Assembly: GCA_030065055.1 (NCBI GenBank)
Contig: JASJDS010000098.1
Location: 1 to 64,000, forward strand
Length of the DNA stretch: 64,000 nt
Reading direction: 5' to 3'
From: Calothrix sp. MO_192.B10
GTDB lineage: Bacteria; Cyanobacteriota; Cyanobacteriia; Cyanobacteriales; Nostocaceae
The stretch's first letter is position 1, and the number at the start of each line of letters is the position of its first letter. Below, piece after piece: positions 9,744-19,060 of this stretch. The notes beneath the pieces are model-generated. The model was not told where the DNA came from and searched no databases. It saw only the letters and a list, made by a program, of their open reading frames with translations. The position numbers were made by a program, and so were the translations under genes.

Positions 9744-11468
9744 ATGCTAACTCGAAAGCCAACCGCTGTTGACAACAATTTAGAAACTCAAGATATGTCA
9801 GCCGAGCAGCCCTCGACGGACGAACTTCCTACCATCGAATTTCCATCTAGTCGGAAATTGAAAGCCAGTTCTTGGCGTATTCATCAAAAGATAGGTTATG
9901 GTTACTTTTTAGCAATTGGCATTGGATTTTTTGGCTCTCTAACTGGGTTAGTAACTGCCAATTTCTATCGAGGGAAAGAAACTAGGGAGTTTCAGCGCGC
10001 CCAACAACAAACGCAACTCCTAGCTAGCTACCAAAACGCAGTAGCTGAGGCACAACTGCATAGTGCTAATTTCCCTGCTGTATTAAACAATCCAATCCGA
10101 CTGTCTACCAAGAAAAAGAAATTTTTCTTGCACATTGAGAAAGCCAAAGAATTACAGCCCCAAATAGCCAAATTTATTAACCGCCATCCTAAAGAGTTAG
10201 CTGCCAACCAAGGAATTTTAAGGGCTTTATTAGAAAATTATGCTCAAAACTTAGAGAGCTACGTTGTGCAAATTCAGCCCATATTGGCAGAGGTTGAGCA
10301 AAAAACTCAGCAGTCTCAGGAACTATCCCAACAACAGTCAAAATTGCTGGCAATTATGGGTGGCAATACAGCCATGCAATTGGAACAGTTGTCAGCAAAG
10401 TTAGATAAAATTTTACAATCTGCCGAAAATCGTCAATGGAAAAGGGCTAGAGAATTAGAAGAAGCCAAACTAGTTGAGAGATTAATCTCTATTTTGAGTA
10501 TGTTGCTCTCCGTAGCCATCGCAGCACTGGTAGCATGGCGAACTTCACGAGCGATCGCCGAGCCTGTGATTACGGTAACTCAAATTGCCGAGCAGGTAGC
10601 CAAGAAATCGAATTTCGATTTGCGAGCGCCTGTAACTACGGATGATGAAATTGGCTTATTAGCCAAATCCCTCAATCGTCTGATTGAGAGAGTATCCCAG
10701 CGCACCCAGGAACTGCAACAAGCCAAAGAAGAAGCAGAAGCTGCCAGTAAAACCAAGAGTCAATTTTTAGCCAATGTCAGCCACGAACTACGTACACCGC
10801 TCAATGCTGTCATTGGTTTGAGTCAATTGTTACAGGATGATGCTGCTGATTTAGGATTATCTGGGGATTTTGCGACGGATTTAGAAACAATTAATACAGC
10901 AGGCAAACATTTATTGGAGTTAATCAACGATATTCTCGACTTGTCCAAAATTGAAGCCGGGAAGATGACTCTATATCCAGAGACATTTGATGTCAAAACT
11001 TTGATTAATAATCTAGTTTTGACGGTCAAATCAGCAATGGAGCAAAATGGTAACTGTTTGGAGTTAGATTGCGATCCACAATTAGGAACTATGTACGCCG
11101 ATCAAACAAGAATGCGGCAAGTACTGTTAAATCTACTGAGTAACGCGGCTAAATTTACAACCAATGGAAAAGTCTGTCTGATAGTGAAAATCGACAATAT
11201 GGATCTATCAAGAAATGGCTCAGAGAGTACTATTGTTTTTACTGTCAGTGATACGGGCATTGGTATGTCAGATCAACAACAGGAACGACTATTTCAACCC
11301 TTTACCCAAGGAGATGCTACCACAACTAAAAAGTACGGTGGTACGGGATTAGGTTTAGCAATTAGCCGTTATTTTTGTCAGATGATGGGGGGAGATATTA
11401 CAGTTCAAAGCGAGGTGGGATTAGGTTCTACTTTTACTGTCTCCTTACCACTAAAGGTTGAAGGATAG
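9744..11468 (+). CDS. Membrane-bound sensor histidine kinase
   Basis: A 574-residue kinase. After a 50-residue cytoplasmic tail come membrane segment 1 (51-72), a mainly helical periplasmic sensor region with no recognised ligand domain, membrane segment 2 (247-265), a HAMP linker (266-318), a coiled coil and the HisKA domain with the phosphoacceptor His347 in [14 protein letters not shown]. The ATPase domain has the N box ([12 protein letters not shown]), DTGIGM and GTGLGLAIS. All catalytic motifs are intact, and there is no attached receiver domain. No response regulator gene is next to it, so its partner is unknown. The ATG at 9744 has a GGAG/GAGGG region just upstream. Confidence 0.93.
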   Translation: MLTRKPTAVDNNLETQDMSAEQPSTDELPTIEFPSSRKLKASSWRIHQKIGYGYFLAIGIGFFGSLTGLVTANFYRGKETREFQRAQQQTQLLASYQNAVAEAQLHSANFPAVLNNPIRLSTKKKKFFLHIEKAKELQPQIAKFINRHPKELAANQGILRALLENYAQNLESYVVQIQPILAEVEQKTQQSQELSQQQSKLLAIMGGNTAMQLEQLSAKLDKILQSAENRQWKRARELEEAKLVERLISILSMLLSVAIAALVAWRTSRAIAEPVITVTQIAEQVAKKSNFDLRAPVTTDDEIGLLAKSLNRLIERVSQRTQELQQAKEEAEAASKTKSQFLANVSHELRTPLNAVIGLSQLLQDDAADLGLSGDFATDLETINTAGKHLLELINDILDLSKIEAGKMTLYPETFDVKTLINNLVLTVKSAMEQNGNCLELDCDPQLGTMYADQTRMRQVLLNLLSNAAKFTTNGKVCLIVKIDNMDLSRNGSESTIVFTVSDTGIGMSDQQQERLFQPFTQGDATTTKKYGGTGLGLAISRYFCQMMGGDITVQSEVGLGSTFTVSLPLKVEG

Positions 11469-11497
11469 TCTTGTTGAAAACAGGTGCGGATACAATG

Positions 11498-11548
11498 GAA
11501 TTTAGAATTTAGAATTCACAATGAAGAAAAATAATTCTAAATTCTTCA
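11498..11548. repeat. Inverted repeat between convergent genes
   Basis: GAATTTAGAATT (11498-11509) pairs with AATTCTAAATTC (11533-11544), and ATGAAGAA/TTCTTCAT overlaps it. Situated between two converging stop codons it may act as a weak bidirectional terminator; the AATTC-rich unit is a common cyanobacterial spacer repeat. Confidence 0.45.
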
Positions 11549-11596
11549 TTCTTAATTCTTGATTGTAGAATTGACCTGGCTTTAGCCCGGAGAGTG

Positions 11597-12391
11597 TCAA
11601 GATAAAAATGGAGTGAACGTAGGCAATAACTCCTTGCGACTAACTATCAGGGAAGGAAAAGAGCGATCGCTATAATCTGTCTTTGGTGATAATGGAAATG
11701 GTTCCGAACCGAGGGATACCCACACACCCCCCGCAGCTTGCACGATTGGCCAAGAAGCAGCAATATCCCATACTTTTGGTGTTGCTTCTAGACAACCCAA
11801 TACGGCACCATTGGCAACGGTGAGGAAGTTATAACTAGCAACACCCAACATCCGAATTTTACAAGGAAAGTTTGTTCGCATTACCCTTGTACTGCGGGAA
11901 CAAAGATTGAAAAAACGATCTTGGCTGGGAGCGTCGTTACTGGTATGTATGGGGTGATGATTGCGGAAGGCTCCCATAGGTGTTTTTAAGCCAGATGTAC
12001 CTTCCCAGAAGCCATGAAAAGTCTCATTTAGTGGTGGTAAGTAGACATAACCAAATACTGGTACCCCTTCATACAATAAACCCATAGAAATTGACCAGAT
12101 AGGGATACCTCTTGTAAAGTTAGTTGTGCCGTCTAAAGGGTCAACTACCCAACACCATTCCTTCCCTGAAAATACTTGCTCTCCTTCTTCTGTGAGGATT
12201 CCATAGCTGGGAAAATTTGCTGTGATCGCATCTCGGATTTCCCGATCCGCCCATTTATCTGCACGGGTTACTAAACTACCATCAGCTTTGCGTGTAGCTT
12301 GTACTTGCCCAAAATCTTGCATTAATTGTTTTCCCACCCTGGTAGCAGTAGTTTGGGAAAATTCCAGTACCGTTGTCCAAAAATCTGTCAT
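11597..12391 (-). CDS. Inositol monophosphatase family phosphatase
   Basis: I start it at the ATG ending at 12391 (MTDFWTTVLEF), giving 264 residues; the frame runs 40 codons further upstream but that part is of spacer-repeat composition. The metal-binding motifs of the Mg-dependent, Li-sensitive phosphatase family are all present: a Glu in LTEEGEQVF, WVVDPLDGTTNF and, near the C-terminus, VWDIAASWPIVQAAGG. Members act on inositol phosphates, PAP, histidinol phosphate or fructose 1,6-bisphosphate, and the substrate cannot be read from sequence. It stands alone, converging on the histidine kinase gene. Confidence 0.9.
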   Translation of the reverse strand: MTDFWTTVLEFSQTTATRVGKQLMQDFGQVQATRKADGSLVTRADKWADREIRDAITANFPSYGILTEEGEQVFSGKEWCWVVDPLDGTTNFTRGIPIWSISMGLLYEGVPVFGYVYLPPLNETFHGFWEGTSGLKTPMGAFRNHHPIHTSNDAPSQDRFFNLCSRSTRVMRTNFPCKIRMLGVASYNFLTVANGAVLGCLEATPKVWDIAASWPIVQAAGGVWVSLGSEPFPLSPKTDYSDRSFPSLIVSRKELLPTFTPFLS

Positions 12392-12519
12392 AGAATAATT
12401 ATCTGATGAAAAGTGTTTGCAAATCAAGATAGTAGACCTGTTGCAAAATTGCCTTTTACAAGAGGTAGGCAACAAGGAACAGGCAATGTTAAGAGTTCCC
12501 GACTTCTGCAAGAAGTCTA

Positions 12520-12554
12520 GTTACCCTACTCCTGGGTAACCACAAGGGTTACCC
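12520..12554. repeat. Alternating hairpin, GTTACCC/GGGTAAC
   Basis: GTTACCC (12520-12526), GGGTAAC (12534-12540) and again GTTACCC (12548-12554): the middle arm can pair with either neighbour, giving two exclusive stems. Confidence 0.6.
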
Positions 12555-12687
12555 CTACTCCCGATCACATTATTCTTGCATCATTGTTTATTTCCTTTAC
12601 CCGATAAGTTTAACCAAGTTTTGTATAGCAGCCTAAAAAACAATATCCCCAACTTAATTAAATAAATTAGGGATCTAAATCAGTTAT

Positions 12688-12735
12688 GTGACATACTCCC
12701 ACAAGTCGCGCAAGCTTACAGTGTGGGCTTTTCAG
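12688..12735 (-). mobile_element. Solo right end resembling an IS200/IS605 element
   Basis: Read on the minus strand, AAAAGCCCACA... ends in TGTGGGAGTATGTCAC: a CCCACA/TGTGGG stem (12698-12703 with 12722-12727), then GGAGTATGTCA. The form is like the element end at 335-364. No transposase remains nearby, so it would be a remnant or a PATE-like non-autonomous copy. Confidence 0.35.
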
Positions 12736-13043
12736 CAGCTCTTGCTATTGCAAAAAAATTTATCTTTTTTATTTTAAATATTTGTAAACCTGGTTAATTT
12801 CAGCTTTTTCCATGTTTACCTTGACTTGATAATTTTGAGTTAACCGATTAATTATTGGAGAATACTAGCTGCTACCTGAATGCATAAGAAGTTTTTATGA
12901 TTACTTTTCTTCTGAATTCTTGATAGCCAGCTAAATTCTGTAAATTTGTTGAGAATATCAAGGTCACGGTTGACAAGCCTGGTTAACCCACGTAAATCAA
13001 GATTATCCAGACTATCACACGTGATCAGCACTGAACTAATTCC

Positions 13044-14537
13044 TTAGCTGTTGGCACCAGTGGAATCTAGGTTTTTGCTGGAAGAGGTGGATACTTCACG
13101 ACGGGATGTCCGCAGTTTTGGTTTGGGAGATGGTCTTCTGTCTCCGTCAGAAGAACGTTGGCGAGAGCCAGAAGATGAACGGCGACCATTGCGTAATTTG
13201 GGCTTACTCATCTGTTCTTCAGGAATTTCGTCGGCTTGTAACCAAGATGGACGGGTTTGGTCATAAGCCATTTGTAGAGCCGCAGCAGCAATAGCATGGG
13301 CATCATATTGTTCGCTGAGTTCGCTGACAATGGGTAAAAAGGATGCCAGTCTTTCCCCAGTCAGAGTTTCCCGGACTTGAGTTTGTAATTTTTCCAGTTG
13401 CCGTGTTTCAATTTGTGCCCTGGTAGGAATGGATAGTACCTGCCAACTTTGACGCACGTGACGCTCAAAGGACTGCTGTTTGCGCCGTTCAAAAGGTTGT
13501 ACCAAAGAAATAGCAGTACCTTCATTCCCAGCCCTACCTGTACGACCAATTCGGTGTACGTAGGTTTCTGGGCTATCGGGTAAGTCAAAATTAATCACAT
13601 GGGATAGTTCGCTCACATCTAATCCCCGTGCGGCAATATCCGTGGCTACCACCCAACGCACTTGGCGATTGCGGAACCTCTTTAATAGACGTTCTCTGGC
13701 CTGTTGGGATAAATCGCCGTGGTATTCATCCACACTGTGGCCAGCAGTTTGTAACTGATTGGTCAGTTCTGCTGCTGTACGACGAGTACGGACAAAGATA
13801 ATTGCAGTTTCTGGATCTTCCATTTCCAGAATTGGTTGTAATGCCCTGGCTTTTGTCCAGTGGCGAGGAATTAGATATGCTAACTGGTTAATTTTGTTGG
13901 GTGCAGCTTTGGGCTGTTGTACGGTAACGGTGACTGGTGAGTTTAAGAATTTATTCACCAATTGCCGAATTGAAGGGGGCATAGTTGCTGAGAATAAAGC
14001 TGTCTGTCTTTCTGCGGGAGCTTGAGACAAAATTTTCTCCACATCGTCAATGAAGCCCATACTTAACATTTCATCGGCTTCATCTAAAACAAACCACTCC
14101 ACAGAATCTAGCTTCAGACAACCCCTATCGAGTAAGTCAATTACCCTTCCTGGTGTGCCCACAACTACATGCACTCCCCGCTTGAGTTGCATAATTTGGC
14201 GGTCAATTGATTGACCGCCATAAGTTGCTAAAACCCGTAATCCTTGTCTACCAATGAAGTTGGAGATGGCACTATGGACTTGGATCGCCAATTCCCGAGT
14301 AGGGGCCAAAATTAAAGCCTGTACTGCCCTGTGCTTCACATCTAACCGTTCCAAAATCGGCAGGGAGAATGCTGCTGTTTTACCAGTACCAGTTTGTGAT
14401 TGTCCAACTACATCACGTCCACTTAATAAATGGGGAATTGCTTGCTGTTGGATATTAGTTGGCTCAGTAAAGCCTAGTTTTTCTAATTGTTGAGCGCGTT
14501 CTTGGGAAAGGCCTAATTCTTGGAACGAAAGGTTCAT
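13044..14537 (-). CDS. crhR: DEAD-box RNA helicase
   Basis: An ATP-dependent RNA helicase of 497 residues. It shows the Q motif (GFTEPTNIQQQAIP), Walker A SQTGTGKT, PTRELAIQ, TPGR, DEAD, SAT, FVRTRR, ARGLDV and HRIGRTGRAG in order, then a C-terminal tail of about 110 residues rich in Arg, Ser and Lys that should bind RNA. I start at the ATG ending at 14537, with AGGAG six bases before it. It lies 84 bases behind rimO on the same strand, the arrangement of the cyanobacterial rimO-crhR operon, in which CrhR is cold- and redox-induced and autoregulates. The context supports the symbol; a CrhB/CrhC-type paralogue is less likely. Confidence 0.9.
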   Translation of the reverse strand: MNLSFQELGLSQERAQQLEKLGFTEPTNIQQQAIPHLLSGRDVVGQSQTGTGKTAAFSLPILERLDVKHRAVQALILAPTRELAIQVHSAISNFIGRQGLRVLATYGGQSIDRQIMQLKRGVHVVVGTPGRVIDLLDRGCLKLDSVEWFVLDEADEMLSMGFIDDVEKILSQAPAERQTALFSATMPPSIRQLVNKFLNSPVTVTVQQPKAAPNKINQLAYLIPRHWTKARALQPILEMEDPETAIIFVRTRRTAAELTNQLQTAGHSVDEYHGDLSQQARERLLKRFRNRQVRWVVATDIAARGLDVSELSHVINFDLPDSPETYVHRIGRTGRAGNEGTAISLVQPFERRKQQSFERHVRQSWQVLSIPTRAQIETRQLEKLQTQVRETLTGERLASFLPIVSELSEQYDAHAIAAAALQMAYDQTRPSWLQADEIPEEQMSKPKLRNGRRSSSGSRQRSSDGDRRPSPKPKLRTSRREVSTSSSKNLDSTGANS

Positions 14538-14624
14538 CAAGTCTCCTAATGTAGTTAGTTTAATTTTGATTTGGGGTTAGTTGGCTGTGATTAATTAGTG
14601 GTGAAATGTTTCACAACCAACAAT

Positions 14625-15944
14625 TTATTTCTGGATTACTCGACCATAGAGGTCATAGGTATCCGCATTGGCGATCGCTACTGGTACGATGGTTCCCAAT
14701 TTGACTTCACCTTGGACATATACCTGTCCGTCAACTTCTGGGGCAAACCTACCGGAACGACCAATTAACTCTCCTGTGCGGGGATTTTCCTGTTCAATCA
14801 GTACATCCACTACTTTGCCTACTTCCTGGAGGTTTTTCCGCAGAGAAATCGGCTGTTGTACTGTCATTAAGGCATCTCGCCGTTCATCCATTACTTCTTG
14901 AGGCAGTTGGTGAGGTAAATCATATGCAGCTGTTCCCTCCTCTGAAGAAAAAGTGAACACACCAACATGGTCAAATTGGTGATGTTGGACAAATTGCAAC
15001 AAATGCTGAAAATGTTTTTCTGTCTCTCCTGGAAAACCAACAATAAAGGTTGTCCGTAAAACTGCTTCTGGCAATGCTGCCTTAATTCCCTCAATCACCG
15101 AGTCATTGACTCGCCCTTGCCAAGGACGATTCATTGCCCGCAGCACTTCGGGATGGGAATGTTGTAAGGGCAAATCTAAATAAGGAAGGACGTTGGGGGT
15201 TTCTTTGATGGCAGCCAGTACATCTGGTGTTAATCCTGTGGGATAGGCATAGTGCATCCGAATCCAAGGGACATTTACTTTCCCTAACGCCCGCAGTAGT
15301 TCCCCTAATTTGGGTTTGCCGTAAATATCTAAGCCATAGTTGGTAGTAATCTGGGAAATCAGAACTATCTCCTGTACCCCTTGAGCGGCTAGTTGTTCTG
15401 CCTCGGCAACAATGGATTCAATAGTCCGCGATCGCTGTTTTCCTCGCAAATGGGGAATAATACAAAAAGCACAACTATAATCACATCCTTCTGCGACCCT
15501 CAGGTAAGCGACTCCTTCAGTTGTCGTCCTGTAGCGAGGAATAGTTTCATCAGCTATATAAGTTGGCTGATTACTTATTTGTTTGACTCGCTCTCCTTTC
15601 TCTGCCCGTTCAATCACATTGACTATTTTTTGATAATCGCCAGTACCAACTACTGCCACCGCCTCCGGCAACTCCTCTAATAGCTGCTCCTGAAAGTGCT
15701 GTGCCATGCAGCCAGTAATGACAATTTTCTTATCTGCTTCTGCCAGCTCCACTAAAGTCCTGACAGATTCTTCCCTTGCTGCTTCAATAAAGCTACAAGT
15801 ATTAACAATTACATAATCTGCTAAATCTTCATTGTTATCTACGCCATAACCTGCTTCTACCAGCAGACCTAGCATATGCTCTGTATCAACACGATTTTTT
15901 TCACAACCCAGGTGAGAAATGGCAATTGTTGGCTTGTCACCCAT
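14625..15944 (-). CDS. rimO: Ribosomal protein S12 methylthiotransferase
   Basis: Adds a methylthio group to an Asp of ribosomal protein S12. Length (439) and domain order are typical: an N-terminal methylthiotransferase domain with three cluster-binding cysteines ([35 protein letters not shown]), a radical SAM domain with CDYSCAFC (CxxxCxxC), and a C-terminal TRAM domain. The VDTEHM form after the first Cys separates RimO from the tRNA enzyme MiaB. The ATG ends at 15944. It is the first gene of the pair with the helicase. Confidence 0.95.
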   Translation of the reverse strand: MGDKPTIAISHLGCEKNRVDTEHMLGLLVEAGYGVDNNEDLADYVIVNTCSFIEAAREESVRTLVELAEADKKIVITGCMAQHFQEQLLEELPEAVAVVGTGDYQKIVNVIERAEKGERVKQISNQPTYIADETIPRYRTTTEGVAYLRVAEGCDYSCAFCIIPHLRGKQRSRTIESIVAEAEQLAAQGVQEIVLISQITTNYGLDIYGKPKLGELLRALGKVNVPWIRMHYAYPTGLTPDVLAAIKETPNVLPYLDLPLQHSHPEVLRAMNRPWQGRVNDSVIEGIKAALPEAVLRTTFIVGFPGETEKHFQHLLQFVQHHQFDHVGVFTFSSEEGTAAYDLPHQLPQEVMDERRDALMTVQQPISLRKNLQEVGKVVDVLIEQENPRTGELIGRSGRFAPEVDGQVYVQGEVKLGTIVPVAIANADTYDLYGRVIQK

Positions 15945-16789
15945 ATCTAAAGAAATGATTTTCCACTTTTCCTCATTGATTAGTTATTAAGTTTCAGCTA
16001 CAGCTGATATCTCTGGAAACTTGGTGTCAGTCCAGACCTACTAACTTAATATTCTCCTCTGCCATTTGCACCCAATAAGAGCAATCACCCTATTTAATAT
16101 TAAGGTCATGCTATGATATTCTTACTAATATCTTTGTCAGAGAAAAATTCCAGCGTCTTTGGGTAAATTAGACACTTAATATTTTTTAATATCGCGCTTC
16201 GGCAATTTATATTACCACAGCGTCCGCGTTTTCAATCTACCCTGTGGGAACTAGCCCTAGGTCGGACACTTGTGACAACCTTAACCAATAATTCCAAGTA
16301 GCACAAATCACTACTGAGAATTTTTTGGTTGTTTACCAAGTGCCAGTGGCCTATGTAGAGAAGTTGTAACCCTCAGGAAAAACGCGCTGGCGCAACGCCT
16401 GAAAGGCGGTAATAAAACCTTATCGCTTTGACTCGACCTGGAAAAAAATCTCAGGTTCAAACAAGTTCCTCACTCAAAAGCATCGATCAAGGAAAAAAAT
16501 TCCCCTGATGCTACTTTTTGCGAGTAGCAAACTCCTCTTAATAGCCAGGTTTTATCTTAACATATCTTATGGGAGCTTTGAAGCAAAATTCCATCCCAAG
16601 GGGGAGGTAATCAAGCAACCAATCCAAAATTTGTGGAAATGGAAGAACAGACTGATAGTACACAAGCCAGACATTAGAAACGCTCAAAAGGTTTCCAGCT
16701 CAAGGTGGGAGCCTAGCTAGGAGTGTTAACTAATCCCAATTCCTGATACAAATTAAAAATCATGCATTCTTCCCTCATAGCTAAAAGAC
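15945..16789. other. Gene-free region between rimO and btpA
   Basis: About 845 bases between divergent genes, so it should hold both promoters. I see no convincing gene; a 70-codon frame at 16508-16720 has no known features. A small hairpin CGCCT-GAA-AGGCG lies near 16397-16410. I could not identify a known structured RNA, though the length would allow one. Confidence 0.5.
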
Positions 16790-17638
16790 GTGGACTTATA
16801 TCAAGTATTTAAAACCAGAACACCAATAATTGGAGTGGTCCACTTACTACCACTTCCCACCTCACCTCGTTGGGGAGGTAATCTCAAAGCAGTTATAGAT
16901 CGTGCGGAGCAAGAAGCTACAGCCTTAGCCAGTGGAGGAGTAGACGGAATTATTGTCGAAAATTTTTTTGACGCGCCATTTACCAAAAAACAAGTAGACC
17001 CGGCAGTGGTTAGTGCCATGACTGTGATCGTACAACAGATACAAAGCTTGGTAACAATACCTATTGGTCTTAACGTCTTGCGGAACGATGCTCAAAGTGG
17101 ATTGGCGATCGCCAGTTGTGTCGAGGCACAATTCATTCGGGTGAATGTGTTTAATGGTGTCATGGCAACGGATCAGGGATTAATTGAAGGAGAGGCACAT
17201 CAATTACTACGCTACCGGCGGGAATTAGGTAGTGATGTCAAAATTATGGCTGATGTCCTAGTTAAGCACGCACGACCCTTAGGTGCAATTAATCTGACCA
17301 ATGCAGTGCAAGATACCATTGAACGGGGTTTGGCAGATGCGGTAATTTTATCTGGTTGGGCAACGGGTAGTCCTCCAACTCAGGAAGACTTGGAATTAGC
17401 TTCCAGTGCCGCCAAAGGTACCCCAGTATTGATTGGAAGTGGAGCGAGTTGGGAAAATATTGCTAAACTGATGCAAGCGGCAGATGGTGTAATTGTTTCC
17501 AGTTCTCTGAAACGTCACGGTCGTCGCGAACTACCCATTGATCCCAATCGTGTTAATCAATTTGTAGAAGCAGCACACCAAAGCTGGAATACGCCAGAGG
17601 GTAGTCAATCTACTTCCTCATTAAAGCTACACTCTTAG
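16790..17638 (+). CDS. btpA: Photosystem I biogenesis protein BtpA
   Basis: BtpA is a thylakoid-associated protein needed to accumulate or stabilise photosystem I in cyanobacteria. The 282-residue chain begins MDLYQVFKTRTPIIGVVHLLPLPTSPRWGG-type sequence and keeps the (beta-alpha)8-barrel motifs of the family: GGVDGIIVENFFD, IGLNVLRND, FIRVNVFNG, MADVLVKHARPLG, VLIGSGAS and GVIVSSSLK. The start appears to be GTG at 16790; no strong ribosome site precedes it, and the next ATG would cut into the barrel. A disulfide-forming VKOR gene follows 121 bases later on the same strand, so the two may form a photosystem-assembly unit. Confidence 0.94.
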   Translation: MDLYQVFKTRTPIIGVVHLLPLPTSPRWGGNLKAVIDRAEQEATALASGGVDGIIVENFFDAPFTKKQVDPAVVSAMTVIVQQIQSLVTIPIGLNVLRNDAQSGLAIASCVEAQFIRVNVFNGVMATDQGLIEGEAHQLLRYRRELGSDVKIMADVLVKHARPLGAINLTNAVQDTIERGLADAVILSGWATGSPPTQEDLELASSAAKGTPVLIGSGASWENIAKLMQAADGVIVSSSLKRHGRRELPIDPNRVNQFVEAAHQSWNTPEGSQSTSSLKLHS

Positions 17639-17759
17639 CTACGGAATGGTGAATGGGTGATGGGTAGTAATAGGTGATGGTGACTGGAAGTGAAGCATTA
17701 TCAATATTCTTCTACCCTATGAACCAATTACCAATTGCTCAATATTTAATTACCTTTTT

Positions 17760-18728
17760 ATGATTCGCCGTCGTTCTACTCCCTGGATTCATAAATGGTC
17801 GCGGTTTATTATTGCCGCGATCGCTACTTGTGGTGCTTTGACAACAGCTTACCTCACCTTTGAAAAATTAACCGGAGGTCAAGCCGCTTGTGTGGTCGAA
17901 GCTGGTACTAAAGGCTGTAAAGATGTACTTTCCAGCCCTTGGGCCACAGTTTTTGGTCAACCATTGGCTTTGTTTGGCTTCTTGGCATACGCTGGTATGG
18001 TAATATTTGCTTTGGCACCCCTAGCATTCAAGGCAGAAAATAATAAAGAACAGCGTCAAAAAATCGAAAATTTAACTTGGTTATTGCTACTATCAGGTGC
18101 CATAGCCATGACTGTCTTTAGTGGCTACTTGATGTATGTGCTAGCAGTTAACATCCAAGCAGTTTGTCCTTATTGTATTGCTTCAGCTTTATTTTCCCTG
18201 AGTATGCTAGTTCTTACCATCATTGGTCGTACTTGGGAAGACATTGGACAAATTTTCTTTACCGCCATTGTAGTGGGTATGATCACTTTGATTGGCACCC
18301 TAGGGATATACGCCAATATCAACAACCCCAATGCTGGTTTACCCACTACTCCTACTCCCACAGGACAACCCACACAGGGAATAGGTTGGGAAATTGCTAC
18401 TACTTCTGGGGAATCAGAAATAGAGTTGGCTCGTCATCTGAAAAAAATAGGTGCGAAAAAATATGCCGCTTGGTGGTGTCCCCATTGCCACGAACAAAAG
18501 CAATTGTTTGGTAAGGAAGCTACGGCAGAACTAAATATTATTGAATGCGATCCTCGGGGTAAAAATGCTGCTCCTGATGTATGTAAAGCAGCTAATATTA
18601 AAGGTTACCCCACCTGGATAATTAATGGTAAACAGTACCCCAACGTACAACCACTCAAGAAACTCGCCGAAGTTTCTGGTTATAAAGGACCCCAGGAATT
18701 TAAGAATTTCCCGGACTATTTCCAGTAG
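17760..18728 (+). CDS. VKOR-thioredoxin fusion (thiol-disulfide oxidoreductase)
   Basis: A 322-residue membrane protein. The N-terminal part has four to five membrane helices with the VKOR cysteines: a loop pair in CVVEAGTKGC (about residues 45-54) and the quinone-side CPYC (about 139-142). The C-terminal part is a thioredoxin-like domain with WWCPHC (about 239-244) and the cis-Pro region GYPTWIING. Such fusions make disulfides in the thylakoid lumen/periplasm and pass electrons to quinone; the plant homologue LTO1 is needed for photosystem II assembly. The sequence is complete with all active cysteines. The ATG at 17760 lacks a strong ribosome site. Confidence 0.93.
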   Translation: MIRRRSTPWIHKWSRFIIAAIATCGALTTAYLTFEKLTGGQAACVVEAGTKGCKDVLSSPWATVFGQPLALFGFLAYAGMVIFALAPLAFKAENNKEQRQKIENLTWLLLLSGAIAMTVFSGYLMYVLAVNIQAVCPYCIASALFSLSMLVLTIIGRTWEDIGQIFFTAIVVGMITLIGTLGIYANINNPNAGLPTTPTPTGQPTQGIGWEIATTSGESEIELARHLKKIGAKKYAAWWCPHCHEQKQLFGKEATAELNIIECDPRGKNAAPDVCKAANIKGYPTWIINGKQYPNVQPLKKLAEVSGYKGPQEFKNFPDYFQ

Positions 18729-19060
18729 TTTTCATAATTTTTAACTCAGGGTGCGTTAATGACTTTTTCCTTGTCCTGACGCACCGCATTCAATAAGAAA
18801 CCGATTATACAACAAACCTTTATTACATTAACCTTTTCCCAAGCCAAATAACTAACAACTAACAACCATTTTCAAGTTAAGGCACCTCTGATGATTTTTC
18901 CGCTCAAACCCTCTTCCTTCTGACTTCACTTGACAAGAAGCATTGATTGATAAATATTTCAGCCCATTTCTCCCTCTCACAAATTATTCTGGCTTGCTAT
19001 AGTAATAATTTATAATTAGCGATCATCCATTACAAACGTATAATATAAAAATTTTTACCA
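18729..19060. other. Gene-free region with a hairpin
   Basis: GGTGCGT (18750-18756) and ACGCACC (18779-18785) form an inverted repeat just behind the VKOR gene and may serve as its terminator, though no T run follows. The rest is AT-rich upstream sequence of the cyclase gene. Confidence 0.45.

Larger units (their letters stand above)
12392..13043. other. Gene-free region with repeat pieces
   Basis: No gene seen over 650 bases. It contains an inverted copy of the AGGGAACTCTTAACA-type phrase near 12488-12500, an alternating hairpin at 12520-12554 and a second IS605-like right end at 12688-12735. Confidence 0.55.

Noticed and set aside
16508-16720. A 70-codon frame upstream of btpA
   Set aside because: No ribosome site, no recognised motif and the likely promoter region of btpA.
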